DNA of 64,000 bases from Photobacterium carnosum (GCF_002849605.1 NZ_NPIB01000001.1:372001-436000); one strand, 5' to 3'. Counted from the first letter of the stretch, positions 38,905 to 48,063 are shown. The notes: generated by a model from the letters alone, not told the origin. Numbers and translations: made by a program.

Positions 38905-40693
38905 GAGTCACCTCTACTTGCGATGTAGATTGTGCTTCCGCTGTATCTGCCGTATCGGCTGAGCTTAAGTCAGTTTGGCGATGATAAACTTTTGCATACC
39001 ACCCTTGCTGATGCATTAATTCCGCATGTGTTCCACGTTCGACTATCTGTCCTTGATCCAAAACCAAAATATGATCCGCATTAATCAAATTAGCTAAACG
39101 CTGCGTCACTAATACCATCGTTTTATGTCCGTAATGCAACTTCAGATTTTTACGAATGATCGCTTCCGTTTTCATATCTAAGGCACTAAATGGGTCATCT
39201 AATAACAAGATATTGGCACCAGAAAGCAATGCGCGTGCGAGGGTTAATCGTTGTCGCTGCCCACCAGATAAGTTAGTTCCACCTTCACGAAGCATGCTAT
39301 CAAACCCCTGTGGCATTGCTTCAATTTCAGATTTAATCGCTGCCATTTCAGCAACACGAATAATGTCTTCACGTGTTGCATTAGGTTTAGCAAACGCAAT
39401 ATTTTCAGCAATTGAGCCAGAAAATAACAACGGCTTTTGAGGTACCCAGGCTAAATGTTGACGTAAGCTATCAAACGTCAGTGCATCAGTACCATAGCCA
39501 CCAATATAAATTTCAGAGGGCTTTGCCAGTGGAAATTGGCGCATAATTAAATGCAGCAATGTACTTTTCCCACTCCCCGTTGGACCCGTGACGCCAACCA
39601 ACCCAGCCGCTGGCACTTTAACTTGAATATCTTGCAACGCACATTGATTGGCATCCTGATAAACAAATTCGGCAATATTGATATCCAAATTCGGTTCAGC
39701 ATCTGCGGGTAATATTTGTTGTCCTTCTTTTACATCCGGTTGCTCTGCAAATAGTGCTTCTAAGCGTGACCATGATGTATTGCCACGTTGAAACACATTA
39801 AATTGCCAGCCAAACTGCATAAAGGGCCCCATTAATTGCCCCAGATAAAGGGTAAAGGTCGTAAATAAACCAATGGTTATATTGCCCTGTGAAATCAACC
39901 ATGCGCCATAAGCCAATGACAACACAAAAGATAAGCCATAGATAACTTGAACCGTTGGCGCAAACGCTGCATCCACCTTAGCGACAGCAAGATTTGTCGT
40001 AAGCGTATTATCTAACGATTGTTCAAATCGCTGTTCTTGGCGCGCACGAATGCCGTGTGAACGAACAGCTCGAACCCCAGCGACGGTTTCACGCGCTTCT
40101 TCATTTAAATCAGAAAAACTGGCTTGAGCTGCATCAAATGCTTGGTGTAAGCGCGAACCATATCGATGCGTACAATAAATTAATAACGGAAAAGGCAACA
40201 AAGCAACCGCGGTTAGCTGACCACTAACAACAAATATCATTCCGAAAATAACAGTGAAGCCCGCAATAAAAGAATCGACTAACGTCATAATGCCCATGCC
40301 CGTAGATTCTTCTACCGCATTAAGATCATTGGTTGCGTGTGCCATCAAATCGCCAGTACTACGACGAGCATAGAATGACGGTGGCAACAAAGACAATTGA
40401 TGAAACAGATCCCGTCGTAGTACCTGTGTTATAGCAATAGCAGCCCCATATAATCGGCTTTGCCACACATAACGTAAGCCGTACATCGCCAATGCCGAGC
40501 CAATAATTCCAGCAACATCAATCAGTAACGTTCTCAGATTCAATGTACCGTGACTAATACCATCGACAATGTGACCGATTAACCACGACGGTATTAAATT
40601 AAGTAAAGCAACCACTTGCAAAGCAACGATTGCGATTAAATATTGACGCGCAAACATTCTAATGTAGTGGCGTAACTTCCAAATAATAGCCAT
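38897..40693 (-). CDS. mdlA: Heterodimeric ABC exporter, MdlA-like half
   Basis: Half-transporter of 598 residues with six membrane helices (about 10-310) and a nucleotide-binding domain (about 335-560): Walker A GPTGSGKST, signature LSGGQRQRLTLARALL, and Walker B ILLLDDPFSALD. The residue after Walker B is aspartate, not the catalytic glutamate, so this half carries a degenerate site and its partner the active one, as in asymmetric exporters. The region GIMTLVDSFIAGFTVIFGM and the order with mdlB match E. coli MdlA. It opens the three-gene minus-strand operon; the 3-prime end reads into mdlB. Confidence 0.9.
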   Translation of the reverse strand: MAIIWKLRHYIRMFARQYLIAIVALQVVALLNLIPSWLIGHIVDGISHGTLNLRTLLIDVAGIIGSALAMYGLRYVWQSRLYGAAIAITQVLRRDLFHQLSLLPPSFYARRSTGDLMAHATNDLNAVEESTGMGIMTLVDSFIAGFTVIFGMIFVVSGQLTAVALLPFPLLIYCTHRYGSRLHQAFDAAQASFSDLNEEARETVAGVRAVRSHGIRARQEQRFEQSLDNTLTTNLAVAKVDAAFAPTVQVIYGLSFVLSLAYGAWLISQGNITIGLFTTFTLYLGQLMGPFMQFGWQFNVFQRGNTSWSRLEALFAEQPDVKEGQQILPADAEPNLDINIAEFVYQDANQCALQDIQVKVPAAGLVGVTGPTGSGKSTLLHLIMRQFPLAKPSEIYIGGYGTDALTFDSLRQHLAWVPQKPLLFSGSIAENIAFAKPNATREDIIRVAEMAAIKSEIEAMPQGFDSMLREGGTNLSGGQRQRLTLARALLSGANILLLDDPFSALDMKTEAIIRKNLKLHYGHKTMVLVTQRLANLINADHILVLDQGQIVERGTHAELMHQQGWYAKVYHRQTDLSSADTADTAEAQSTSQVEVTHA

Positions 40694-40755
40694 AAATTAT
40701 TTCGCCTTAACCTATCTCTATTATTATTCGTAAATTTTCAGCCTGAAGATAACCA

Positions 40756-41054
40756 TTAAAAGCCATGCGTTATTGTTACTCCATAGGTTGTTATTTTATG
40801 TGTCATGCTCCAACGATGACGATGACGCATTGCTGACGAGACTAACACTAACGGAGCCTCACCAATATCAGAGTTAATAGATGAATGTGTAAATGTCGCC
40901 CCTAAAGCCATAGGATGCGTTAATGATGACAAGTTCGATACTTAACAACAGCCATTGGTTCTGGGGGTATTCTTGGTTGATAAGTCATTTGACCCCCCAA
41001 TTGTTTTGCCACATAGCGTCGTAGCTGATCTTGATCTTTGACCTCAACATTCAT
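40756..41054 (-). other. Two short overlapping-strand ORFs, possibly gene remnants
   Basis: Minus strand, upstream of mdlA. A 44-codon frame (41054-40920: MNVEVKDQDQLRRYV ...) is followed in another frame by a 51-codon one (40911-40756) that ends in TTYGVTITHGF. The last strand pattern and terminal Phe look like the end of an outer-membrane barrel, with SDIGEAPLV similar to MipA/OmpV tails. I could not establish a family. It may be a decayed gene. Confidence 0.25.
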
Positions 41055-41125
41055 TATTTATAATTCCATGTTACTAGAATAATGGTTAGGATAGCAAGGT
41101 TGCCCTTCTCGCTACTAATGATAAG

Positions 41126-41459
41126 TTGATATTACTGATTACAGTTGCTAATGCTGGTTCTAATCTTATGACTAAAACTATTCATTCTTTTTTAGGTTCA
41201 GTATCCACTCTGCTTTTAATTGCTAAATATCAAATGCGAAAATATGCCCCTAAAAGCATCACATATAATGCTATTCTTTTACTTCAAATCTTTTACTTCA
41301 AAAGTGTATTTTTATATTTTTGGATGCAGGATGTTTGATGAGTTACCCACCTTTTATACTATTACGGGTGGGCTATTTATTGTTGCGGCGGGGTTACTTA
41401 TTATTTATTCCAATTATTTTCCTACCAATAAAAACAAAACCTATTCGTTTTTATTTTAA
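41126..41459 (+). pseudogene. Fragment of an EamA/DMT-type permease
   Basis: Two frames together resemble the last three helices of a drug/metabolite transporter. One frame gives GSVSTLLLIAKYQMRKYAPKSI and LLLQIFYFKSVFLYF. The other, from 41331, gives FDELPTFYTITGGLFIVAAGLLIIY, the typical GE-lPt-i-Gg-lIi-aG ending. A frame change lies near 41330 and a 14-base tandem duplication (41276-41289, 41290-41303) sits inside the fragment. The N-terminal eight helices are missing. No ribosome site is seen for 41126. Pseudogene. Confidence 0.6.
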
Positions 41460-41577
41460 AGACAATTAGCAGAATGGCATTTCATCATGATCAGAATGGC
41501 GTTTTTAATACGTCACCTGATCATAATAATGAAAACAATGGACTTAAATTAAACATCGAAATCTTGTTGGTACAATA

Positions 41578-42300
41578 TTACTTTGTCATTAACCCTTTGC
41601 TGTTTAAATAACTCGCGATAAATGGGCGTGATTCTTTTGATAACGTTGCCGTTACCGCACTAGACCAATCCTGTTGTTTATTATGGCTAGAACGCTGCTG
41701 ATAATAGTCAATCGTTTGTTGGTCATATTCAGCCAACAGCGGTTTATTTAATGGTTGATATTCATTTTCATGCAAAATCATATCCATCGGTAAGCGTGGT
41801 TTTGATTGTGGATCTTGCGCAGGCACACCTAAGCACATACCAAATAATACCGCGCTATACGGTGGTAAATTCAATAAAGAATCAACCTCATGGGGATTAT
41901 TACGCAATCCTCCAATATAAACCCCACCTAACCCCATAGATTCAGCCGCTAATAAACAGTTTTGCGCCATGATGCCGCTATCAATCGCCCCAATTAAGGC
42001 TAACTCTGTGTATTCTGGTTTTATCTCAGCACTAATAGAATAATGGCGTTGATAATCAATACAGAACACTAAAAACTCAGCCGCTTGTTTTACATAAGCC
42101 TGATCACCGGCAAGATGTGCCAATGCAGTGCGTTTCTCAGGATCAGTAATGCGAATAATCGATGTTGCTTGGATCATGCTTGAACTAGAAGCAGCAATAC
42201 CTGCTGCAATAATCGTCTTTAATTGTTCAGCAGAAATAGCATCATCCGTAAATTGACGAATAGAGCGATGACCAAGCATGGTTTGAATAGTGGTATTCAT
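41578..42300 (-). CDS. nfsA: Oxygen-insensitive NADPH nitroreductase, NfsA type
   Basis: FMN flavoprotein of 240 residues that reduces nitro compounds, quinones and related substrates with NADPH. The N-terminus NTTIQTMLGHRSIRQFTDD contains the FMN-binding HRSIR. The middle ESMGLGGVYIGGLRNNP and the KPRLPMDMILHENEY segment match NfsA. The length equals E. coli NfsA (240). The frame is open upstream to 42441; I chose 42300 because GGATGGATC precedes it and the earlier residues form no family homology. Divergent from the SulP gene. Confidence 0.9.
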   Translation of the reverse strand: MNTTIQTMLGHRSIRQFTDDAISAEQLKTIIAAGIAASSSSMIQATSIIRITDPEKRTALAHLAGDQAYVKQAAEFLVFCIDYQRHYSISAEIKPEYTELALIGAIDSGIMAQNCLLAAESMGLGGVYIGGLRNNPHEVDSLLNLPPYSAVLFGMCLGVPAQDPQSKPRLPMDMILHENEYQPLNKPLLAEYDQQTIDYYQQRSSHNKQQDWSSAVTATLSKESRPFIASYLNSKGLMTK

Positions 42301-42724
42301 TGATAGAGATCCATCCGAGTAGACATAAACCAATAGCGAAGAGCAACAGTACTTTGCTAACCCATCACTACAATAATTGTTATTCGACAAAACTAATAAC
42401 AACATACTAAATAAGCAAGCGAAAAAAACGAATACAATCATTTCGTTTAGACTACTAACTATTTTGTTATCTATTTATTTATATGTTAGCATCACCCACT
42501 TCTAAAACGCCGAGCATGATTTCATTATCATACTCCCAAATAAAAGTAGTTAAACTTGAAGATTACGCCGCCTTAACCTCCCTCTAATGAGCGCCGGCTC
42601 ATTACTCTAAAAATGCAGCTCTCTTGCTGTCACTCTGCTATGCCTGCCATAGCTAAAACTTCCTGATCCTAAATGTTTGCGGACTTTATCCGTGGCTTTT
42701 ACACGTCTAAAATATAGAGATTAC
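42301..42724. other. Spacer between nfsA and the SulP gene
   Basis: About 420 bases. It holds two divergent promoters by necessity. I see no RNA gene, and no SoxS or MarA box that I would defend. Confidence 0.4.
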
Positions 42725-44206
42725 ATGTTAGATTACATAAAAAACAACTGGTTATATAATATAAAGAAAGATCTCCTTGCCGGAATTGTGGTTGCCCTAG
42801 CCCTAATACCAGAAGCTATCGCGTTTTCCATTATTGCGGGCGTTGATCCTAAAATTGGTTTATATGCTTCTTTTTCAATGACCGTTATTATTGCCATTGT
42901 CGGAGCACGATCAGGCATGATCTCAGCGGCAACTGGGGCAATGGCATTATTAATGATCACCCTTGTAAAAGAACACGGACTGCAATACTTAATGGCCGTC
43001 ACTATTCTTACAGGTGTAATACAAATAATTGCCGGATATTTAAAGCTTGGTAATTTAATGCGCTTTGTGTCTAAACCTGTTATTACTGGATTTGTTAACG
43101 CGTTAGCAATACTTATTTTTATGGCTCAACTTCCAGAATTAACACATACAACTTGGTCTGTTTATCTATTAACAGCCAGTGGGTTAGCTATTATTTACCT
43201 ATTTCCACTTATACCCATTATCGGCAAACTGATCCCTTCGCCTCTTGTCTGTATTATCTGTTTAACTATCGTTGCAGTATTATTTGGGTTAGATGTCCGC
43301 ACTGTTGGTGATATGGGGCAATTACCCGATACGCTACCTATCTTTTTATTGCCCGATGTTCCCCTTACGTTCCATACCTTACAAATAATCTTTCCTTATT
43401 CTTTAGCGCTTGCTGCCGTTGGATTACTCGAATCGATGATGACAGCAACCATTATTGATGACTTAACCTCAACTACAAGTAACAAAAACCAAGAATGTAA
43501 AGGACAAGGCATCGCCAATATTGGTACGGGTTTACTGGGTGGAATGGCAGGCTGTGCCATGATAGGCCAATCAATGATCAATATTAAATCAGGAGGACGA
43601 AGCCGTTTATCCACGCTATTTTCAGGTATCGCCTTATTAATAATGATTTTATGTTTAAGTGATATTCTAAAACTCATTCCGATGGCCGCTTTAGTCGCTG
43701 TGATGATAATGGTATCCATTAGTACATTTTCATGGGATTCCATTAAAAACATTAAACATCATCCGTTATCAAGCAACATCGTGATGTTAGCGACGGTTAT
43801 CGTCGTTGTGACAACACATAATCTGGCGATTGGTGTCTTCATTGGCGTATTACTATCATCAGTCTTCTTTGCACATCAAGTTAGCCAATGCGTTGTCGTG
43901 AAATCAACGCTGGAAAATGAACAAATTTACAATGTTTATGGGCAAATATTCTTTGCTTCTGCGGATCACTTTTCATCGTTCTTTGATGTTAATAACGTTG
44001 CTAAGCATGTCAAAATTGATTTATCGTTAGCGCATTTTTGGGATATCACTGCCATAACAGCATTAGATAAAATCATTCTTAAATTAAGATCACAAGGTGC
44101 AACCACTGAACTTATAGGCATGAATGAAGCAACCGCCAAAATAATCAATCAATTTGCTGTTCATGATAATCCAAACTTAAATCAAAAATTGTTAACCAGT
44201 CACTAA
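42725..44206 (+). CDS. SulP family anion transporter with STAS domain
   Basis: Inner-membrane protein of 493 residues with ten or more hydrophobic helices and the SulP pattern: [34 protein letters not shown] at the front, then the [33 protein letters not shown] segment. A C-terminal STAS domain (about 405-485) carries [22 protein letters not shown]. The family exchanges sulfate, bicarbonate, chloride or dicarboxylates; E. coli relatives include DauA. The subtype cannot be set here. The start is ATG 42725 after TAGAGA; a TTG frame upstream (42677) is not needed. The gene is divergent from nfsA. Confidence 0.87.
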   Translation: MLDYIKNNWLYNIKKDLLAGIVVALALIPEAIAFSIIAGVDPKIGLYASFSMTVIIAIVGARSGMISAATGAMALLMITLVKEHGLQYLMAVTILTGVIQIIAGYLKLGNLMRFVSKPVITGFVNALAILIFMAQLPELTHTTWSVYLLTASGLAIIYLFPLIPIIGKLIPSPLVCIICLTIVAVLFGLDVRTVGDMGQLPDTLPIFLLPDVPLTFHTLQIIFPYSLALAAVGLLESMMTATIIDDLTSTTSNKNQECKGQGIANIGTGLLGGMAGCAMIGQSMINIKSGGRSRLSTLFSGIALLIMILCLSDILKLIPMAALVAVMIMVSISTFSWDSIKNIKHHPLSSNIVMLATVIVVVTTHNLAIGVFIGVLLSSVFFAHQVSQCVVVKSTLENEQIYNVYGQIFFASADHFSSFFDVNNVAKHVKIDLSLAHFWDITAITALDKIILKLRSQGATTELIGMNEATAKIINQFAVHDNPNLNQKLLTSH

Positions 44207-44347
44207 TAATAGTGATTAAAAGGTTAGCTTTTAATCTTCGCTTATTCTAATAATATCAGTATAAACAGATTGCCAACCACGATACCTTGCTTATTGAAAG
44301 TGTATAAAGGTTGGCTTTCTTATTACAATATGGATTGGAGTAACGTA

Positions 44348-44731
44348 ATGAATATTAGCCATCTTGACCATTTAGTTCTCACGGTGAAAGACATTAATAT
44401 TAGTGCTGATTTCTACCAGACAGTTTTAGGCATGGAACTGATAACTTTTGCCAATGGTCGATTTGGATTACGTTTTGGTAACCAAAAAATAAACCTTCAC
44501 CAATATGGCGCTGAATTTAAGCCCACAGCACAAGCCGTACACATAGGGAGTGCTGACTTATGTTTTATTACCAATACTGATTTGGCTCAAGCCCAACAAC
44601 ATATTGAACAATGTGGTGTCACCATTATTGACGGCCCCGTTGAACGCACAGGCGCAATGGGAAAAATTATATCGATCTATTTTCGTGATCCTGATGGTAA
44701 TTTAATTGAGATCGCCAATTACCGAGCTTAG
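44348..44731 (+). CDS. VOC (glyoxalase/bleomycin-resistance) family protein
   Basis: Single-domain protein of 127 residues. The N-terminal HLDHLVLTVKDINISADFY with metal-ligand histidine, and the C-terminal IYFRDPDGNLIEIANY with the terminal glutamate, are the VOC signature. It has two beta-alpha-beta-beta-beta units. The substrate is unknown; some relatives are annotated as virulence proteins or metallothiol-transferase-like. The frame is open from 44270, but a GGAG at 44336 marks ATG 44348 as start. Confidence 0.85.
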   Translation: MNISHLDHLVLTVKDINISADFYQTVLGMELITFANGRFGLRFGNQKINLHQYGAEFKPTAQAVHIGSADLCFITNTDLAQAQQHIEQCGVTIIDGPVERTGAMGKIISIYFRDPDGNLIEIANYRA

Positions 44732-44881
44732 AGCTATATTTAATTAGAATCACCCTATTATTTAGTTATATCTTTGCGTTTTATGCAAAACTGTTACGCT
44801 TATATATCGATTACATCGTTTAAAAATAATTAATATACTCTTTCCAACAAATCATAAACGATAAAAAGAAAGGTATTATTA

Positions 44882-45064
44882 TTATCCGATTGGATGGTGA
44901 CACCTTATATTGATAGTAAAGAATTAGAGATCTTACTACCAAAATGGACAGTCACGCATAATGAAAATAGCAGTGGTGAAATTTATGCCGTATATAAAAG
45001 CGCTCAATATCTAAAACCACAGATTAGAGCTTTTTTGGACTATTTAGCCGAACAGTTACAATAA
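44882..45064 (+). pseudogene. C-terminal remnant of a LysR-type regulator
   Basis: Sixty codons without an ATG start read LSDWMVTPYIDSKELEILLP then NSSGEIYAVYKSAQYLKPQ and IRAFLDYLAEQLQ-stop. This is the usual end of a LysR effector domain (lP-wmv-p-i, L-lLp-w, iyavY-s, lspk-RaFlDyLae). The DNA-binding half and most of the effector domain are missing; nothing before 44882 belongs to it. A deletion remnant. Confidence 0.75.
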
Positions 45065-45111
45065 AAACTGACTCTTAGTCGTAAGGCATGGCAATGGTCA
45101 TAGCCTAATCG

Positions 45112-45134
45112 CGCTCGTTCCTTACGACAAGGAA
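45112..45134. repeat. Small hairpin
   Basis: TCGTTCCTT/AAGGAACGA, nine-base stem with ACGAC loop, between the LysR remnant and the small gene pair. No T-run; unexplained. Confidence 0.45.
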
Positions 45135-45191
45135 CGACGGATTCGAATTTATGATTTTCGTTGATATTTACGACGAATACAGCATTAAATA

Positions 45192-45386
45192 TTACTGTAT
45201 ATTCGTTATTTTTCGACGTAATAATATTTTTTCAAATAAATCTAATTGTTTATCAGATAATTCGCCATGATTGATAACCGTTTGATAAAGATTACTCAAA
45301 TAGTCACGTTCCCAATGGCTTAAGGATTCAGAATGTAATAGTAATACCGTGTTAATTTTATTCATCAACTCAATATTATTCGTCAT
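45192..45386 (-). CDS. Small protein of unknown function, downstream partner of the coupled pair
   Basis: Sixty-four residues: MTNNIELMNKINTVLLLHSE then SLSHWERDYLSNLYQTVIN and ILLRRKITNIQ. No family recognised; helical. The start at 45386 overlaps the end of the previous ORF by eleven bases, typical of coupling. An open frame to 45431 exists, but the downstream start has the overlap. Confidence 0.5.
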   Translation of the reverse strand: MTNNIELMNKINTVLLLHSESLSHWERDYLSNLYQTVINHGELSDKQLDLFEKILLRRKITNIQ

Positions 45387-45537
45387 TCTCCCATTCCTTA
45401 TCCCATGCTTGTTGCGCTTTAATGTTTTCAATACGCTCGCGAATACTAACCGTTCTCTGATTTACTGTTAATGGCTTTTTTCTTTTAGGCTTAGCGTTGA
45501 TTGATAAATTAGAATCTTTAACTGTAGACTTTGTCAT
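45376..45537 (-). CDS. Small basic protein, upstream partner of the coupled pair
   Basis: Fifty-three residues beginning MTKSTVKDSNLSINAKPKRK and ending QAWDKEWENDE. A lysine-rich front half and an acidic, tryptophan-containing tail. The ATG has AAGGTAAACC ahead. Its stop overlaps the start of the 64-residue ORF by eleven bases. The family is unknown, and the pair could be a toxin-antitoxin-like or regulatory module, but I have no motif to support that. Confidence 0.5.
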   Translation of the reverse strand: MTKSTVKDSNLSINAKPKRKKPLTVNQRTVSIRERIENIKAQQAWDKEWENDE

Positions 45538-46091
45538 GGTTTACCTTATTGATTTTGAACATACAAATTTAGTTTATACAGACAGATAACTAAGTCGTTG
45601 AAATCAATGGCTAATATAACAAAAATCAATAGATATCAGACAACGAACGTTTACAGGAAGATATTATTCAAATTAGTACGTAACTTATTGAATGCTATGG
45701 ATATACATAACAGTAAACAACTTAAATCTATATTGCACTACGGTATAACTTAGAATTATACCAATGAAGAATATTCAGCTGTAGCTCTCTTTTATTCTCA
45801 GGCTGTAATAAAATTTCACGCATTATAACACATTTTTTATACAATTGGCGGAGTGATATTTTCACACCTAAAACTAAGTAAATATTCAAAACAAATTTAG
45901 CGAGTAATGCATAAGCCTTCTTGATGAGAATTATTCTAAACACCCTAAAAGTAAGTTTTTTGTTTGCATAAATGTCATTGCATTTTTAAGTGATAGGCGC
46001 ATATTAGAGAAAAGCGACAAGAACTGAATGTCGCTCTTTAATCCGTCGTTGGCCAAGATGACCAACCTCAAAAAAACAAGAGGTTAGTGTT
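45538..46091. other. A+T-rich spacer
   Basis: About 550 bases. The open frame on the minus strand at 45728-45943 (71 codons) has no ribosome site or recognised product. I see no convincing gene. Confidence 0.4.
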
Positions 46092-46205
46092 ATGAGTAAG
46101 TCTTTAGATACCAAGAAAGGTAATAAAAAACCATCTTTAACGACAAAAGAGAAAAAAGCCAAAAAATTAGCAAAAATCTCTAGCAAAATAGTGTCTAATG
46201 TTTAA
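46092..46205 (+). CDS. Very small lysine-rich protein
   Basis: Thirty-seven residues: MSKSLDTKKGNKKPSLTTKE followed by KKAKKLAKISSKIVSNV; thirteen lysines. AGAGG lies ten bases before the ATG. Two hairpins follow at once (46200-46220 overlapping the stop codon, and 46227-46261). It resembles the short basic proteins that occur in several gammaproteobacteria without known function. Nucleic-acid binding is plausible from composition alone. Confidence 0.5.
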   Translation: MSKSLDTKKGNKKPSLTTKEKKAKKLAKISSKIVSNV

Positions 46206-46226
46206 CGAACATCGTTAAACTGTAGC

Positions 46227-46261
46227 AAAGCTTCTAATACATTTAATCTATTAGAAGCTTT
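46227..46261. terminator. Hairpin after the lysine-rich ORF
   Basis: Thirteen-base perfect stem AAAGCTTCTAATA/TATTAGAAGCTTT with a nine-base loop, preceded by a smaller hairpin GTTTAACGA/TCGTTAAAC (46200-46220). No T-run longer than three. Confidence 0.55.
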
Positions 46262-46802
46262 GATAGTTCTATCTTACCAACTGTTTTCAAACCTTCTGTT
46301 CTATCTGCCCTTCACGCTAAAGCGTCATATCCTTCGCTGTAATATATTTCAATTAAAATCTGTTAATTTCACTTCAACGTCAGAACCTGTTTATATAAGC
46401 TCTAATATAAAAGCATCACAATTTAATAATATACGGATAATCATCCATAACATTAATTACATCACTCAATTTATTGATCATCGTAAAATCAGAAGTGTAA
46501 CGCAGGTTATTATCTGTCATCTCGGAAGAGAGGCACGAGCTATCCGTGATCTATTCATCACGCGCTTGAGCATTAAAGACGCCAATAAACATGGTTCTTG
46601 TGTGATATACAACTCGTTAATTTCTGATATTTTGTTACTAAAAATGTGGAAGTAAAGTCAATTTACATCTGTATCTAAGTGACCAATTTAATGTACCACT
46701 ACAATAACACTCATATGCTAGTAATATTAATGATAAAATAACGCTTCTACTCTTAACTTCAGATAGTTCCTAAATTGCTATCCACCAACGAGTAATAAGT
46801 AA
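46262..46802. other. A+T-rich spacer before the two-transmembrane gene
   Basis: About 540 bases. A 131-codon open frame (46260-46655 +) begins inside the hairpin, has no ribosome site and no family likeness. I treat it as chance, but it is long for such A+T-rich DNA. Confidence 0.35.
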
Positions 46803-47840
46803 ATGGTAAGTATCCTTAAGCGTATTTGTAATTACTTTGATTCATCTAACCTAACTAAAGATTTGACTTTTGTTGGCATAGGTGTAACTGGAATCTTTAT
46901 CAGCGGGGTTTCTACTGCTGCAATTAGTAACTCATTTAACGGTGAACTGACTCAATGCTACACACCTCAGTGTTTTGATAATCTGCTAAATTGGTTTTCA
47001 TTCCCATTAAAAACACTGACAGCGACAGCCGCTATCATGGGTATCGTTGCAATGGTACATCGAAGTAAACAGACTGCGACTCAAATAGAATTATCTACAA
47101 AGCAAATACAAACCACTATTAATCAAAACATGCACCTTAATTATTTTAGTCACTTAAAAGAATTTAAAGAACGTATTAATTTTTTAGATTTTGAACACTT
47201 AGAAATAGTTAATTTAAATACTCTTTACAAAGAAATATACCCATCAAACACACCTAACTATTTTAATCATATAGGTAACTCCCAGCCTTTACTTGGTAGA
47301 GTATTAAATGGTTTTAAAAATGCTTATCTAGAAATAAGCAGCTTAAACAGCTACCTATATAACAATGAAAATATATTACGGTATAAACCAACCATAGCAG
47401 ATAATGATGTTTATTATGTAGCAAATGCTTTATCGTCATATCAGCAGCAAATTACAACACTATTTAAGTCATTAGGGGTATTAGTTAATTGGAATAACTT
47501 AGAAAAACAAAATCCAGAGTTATTAAAAAATAAATCAATCAAGTCTAATGGTGAAATAGTCGGCCTTTATATTAATATTGATAATATCACCACCCCAAAT
47601 CCTGCTGTTTTTGATGGTATTTCGCATGAAATAAATTCATTATTAGACTGCTGCTTAGACATTGCAATGTCAGAGACTGAATACCCAATAGAAAAGAAAA
47701 TGCTTCTTAGTACACTAATGCCATCTGATATAAATCTTTATTATATAACAGAAGAATTAATTAAGTGTATTGATACACTAAATGGCAAAACACTTGAAAA
47801 TATAAAACAAGATTCGCCAACACTGTCAAAGGAACATTAA
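46803..47840 (+). CDS. Two-transmembrane protein with unknown C-terminal domain
   Basis: Protein of 345 residues. Two hydrophobic segments (about 22-42 and 68-88) flank a short loop with paired cysteines (CYTPQC). A helical part HRSKQTATQIELSTKQIQTT follows and then NYFSHLKEFKERINFL. The layout (two helices, a coiled stretch, then a NYxxHLKEF-type segment) recalls effectors of some retrons and phage-defence membrane proteins. No reverse transcriptase lies nearby, so the assignment is a guess. The DNA is more A+T-rich than its neighbours, suggesting acquisition by transfer. A ribosome site (GAGTAATA) precedes the ATG. A hairpin AGGATG/CATCCT follows (47841-47861). Confidence 0.55.
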   Translation: MVSILKRICNYFDSSNLTKDLTFVGIGVTGIFISGVSTAAISNSFNGELTQCYTPQCFDNLLNWFSFPLKTLTATAAIMGIVAMVHRSKQTATQIELSTKQIQTTINQNMHLNYFSHLKEFKERINFLDFEHLEIVNLNTLYKEIYPSNTPNYFNHIGNSQPLLGRVLNGFKNAYLEISSLNSYLYNNENILRYKPTIADNDVYYVANALSSYQQQITTLFKSLGVLVNWNNLEKQNPELLKNKSIKSNGEIVGLYINIDNITTPNPAVFDGISHEINSLLDCCLDIAMSETEYPIEKKMLLSTLMPSDINLYYITEELIKCIDTLNGKTLENIKQDSPTLSKEH

Positions 47841-47976
47841 AGGATGAGGTAATAACATCCTCAATAAAAACAATTAGCTCTACAACACGCTAATAGTAGA
47901 TTCCCTATCTCGTTCGTAACCTCACTGTAGGGAATGACGCGGGGGAGGTTCTGTGGTTAGGTAACGCTTGGATCAC

Positions 47977-48036
47977 ATGATACTTGGACACATGACACTT
48001 GAATCCACATGACGCTTAGATTAAATGACGCTTGTA
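47977..48036. repeat. Imperfect 16-base tandem repeats
   Basis: Four approximate copies of ACATGACRCTTGGA-like units, starting at ATG 47977, 47992, 48009 and 48025 (15, 17 and 16 bases apart). They sit just before the eight-base repeat array. Function unknown. Confidence 0.6.
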
Positions 48037-48063
48037 ATACGTTTACAGGTCTAAATATGTGAG

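Noticed and set aside
41276-41303. 14-base tandem duplication as the cause of the EamA frame change
   Set aside because: Removing one copy does not bring the two recognisable frames together, so at least one other lesion is needed.
45130-45140. tRNA T-arm-like GGATTCGAATT
   Set aside because: No acceptor stem, anticodon arm or CCA-compatible fold around it; the same applies to 51544-51555.
45728-45943. 71-codon minus-strand ORF
   Set aside because: No ribosome site or family; surrounded by A+T-rich spacer.
46260-46655. 131-codon plus-strand ORF
   Set aside because: It begins inside a hairpin without ribosome site. Composition and lack of motifs argue for chance, though the length keeps it open.
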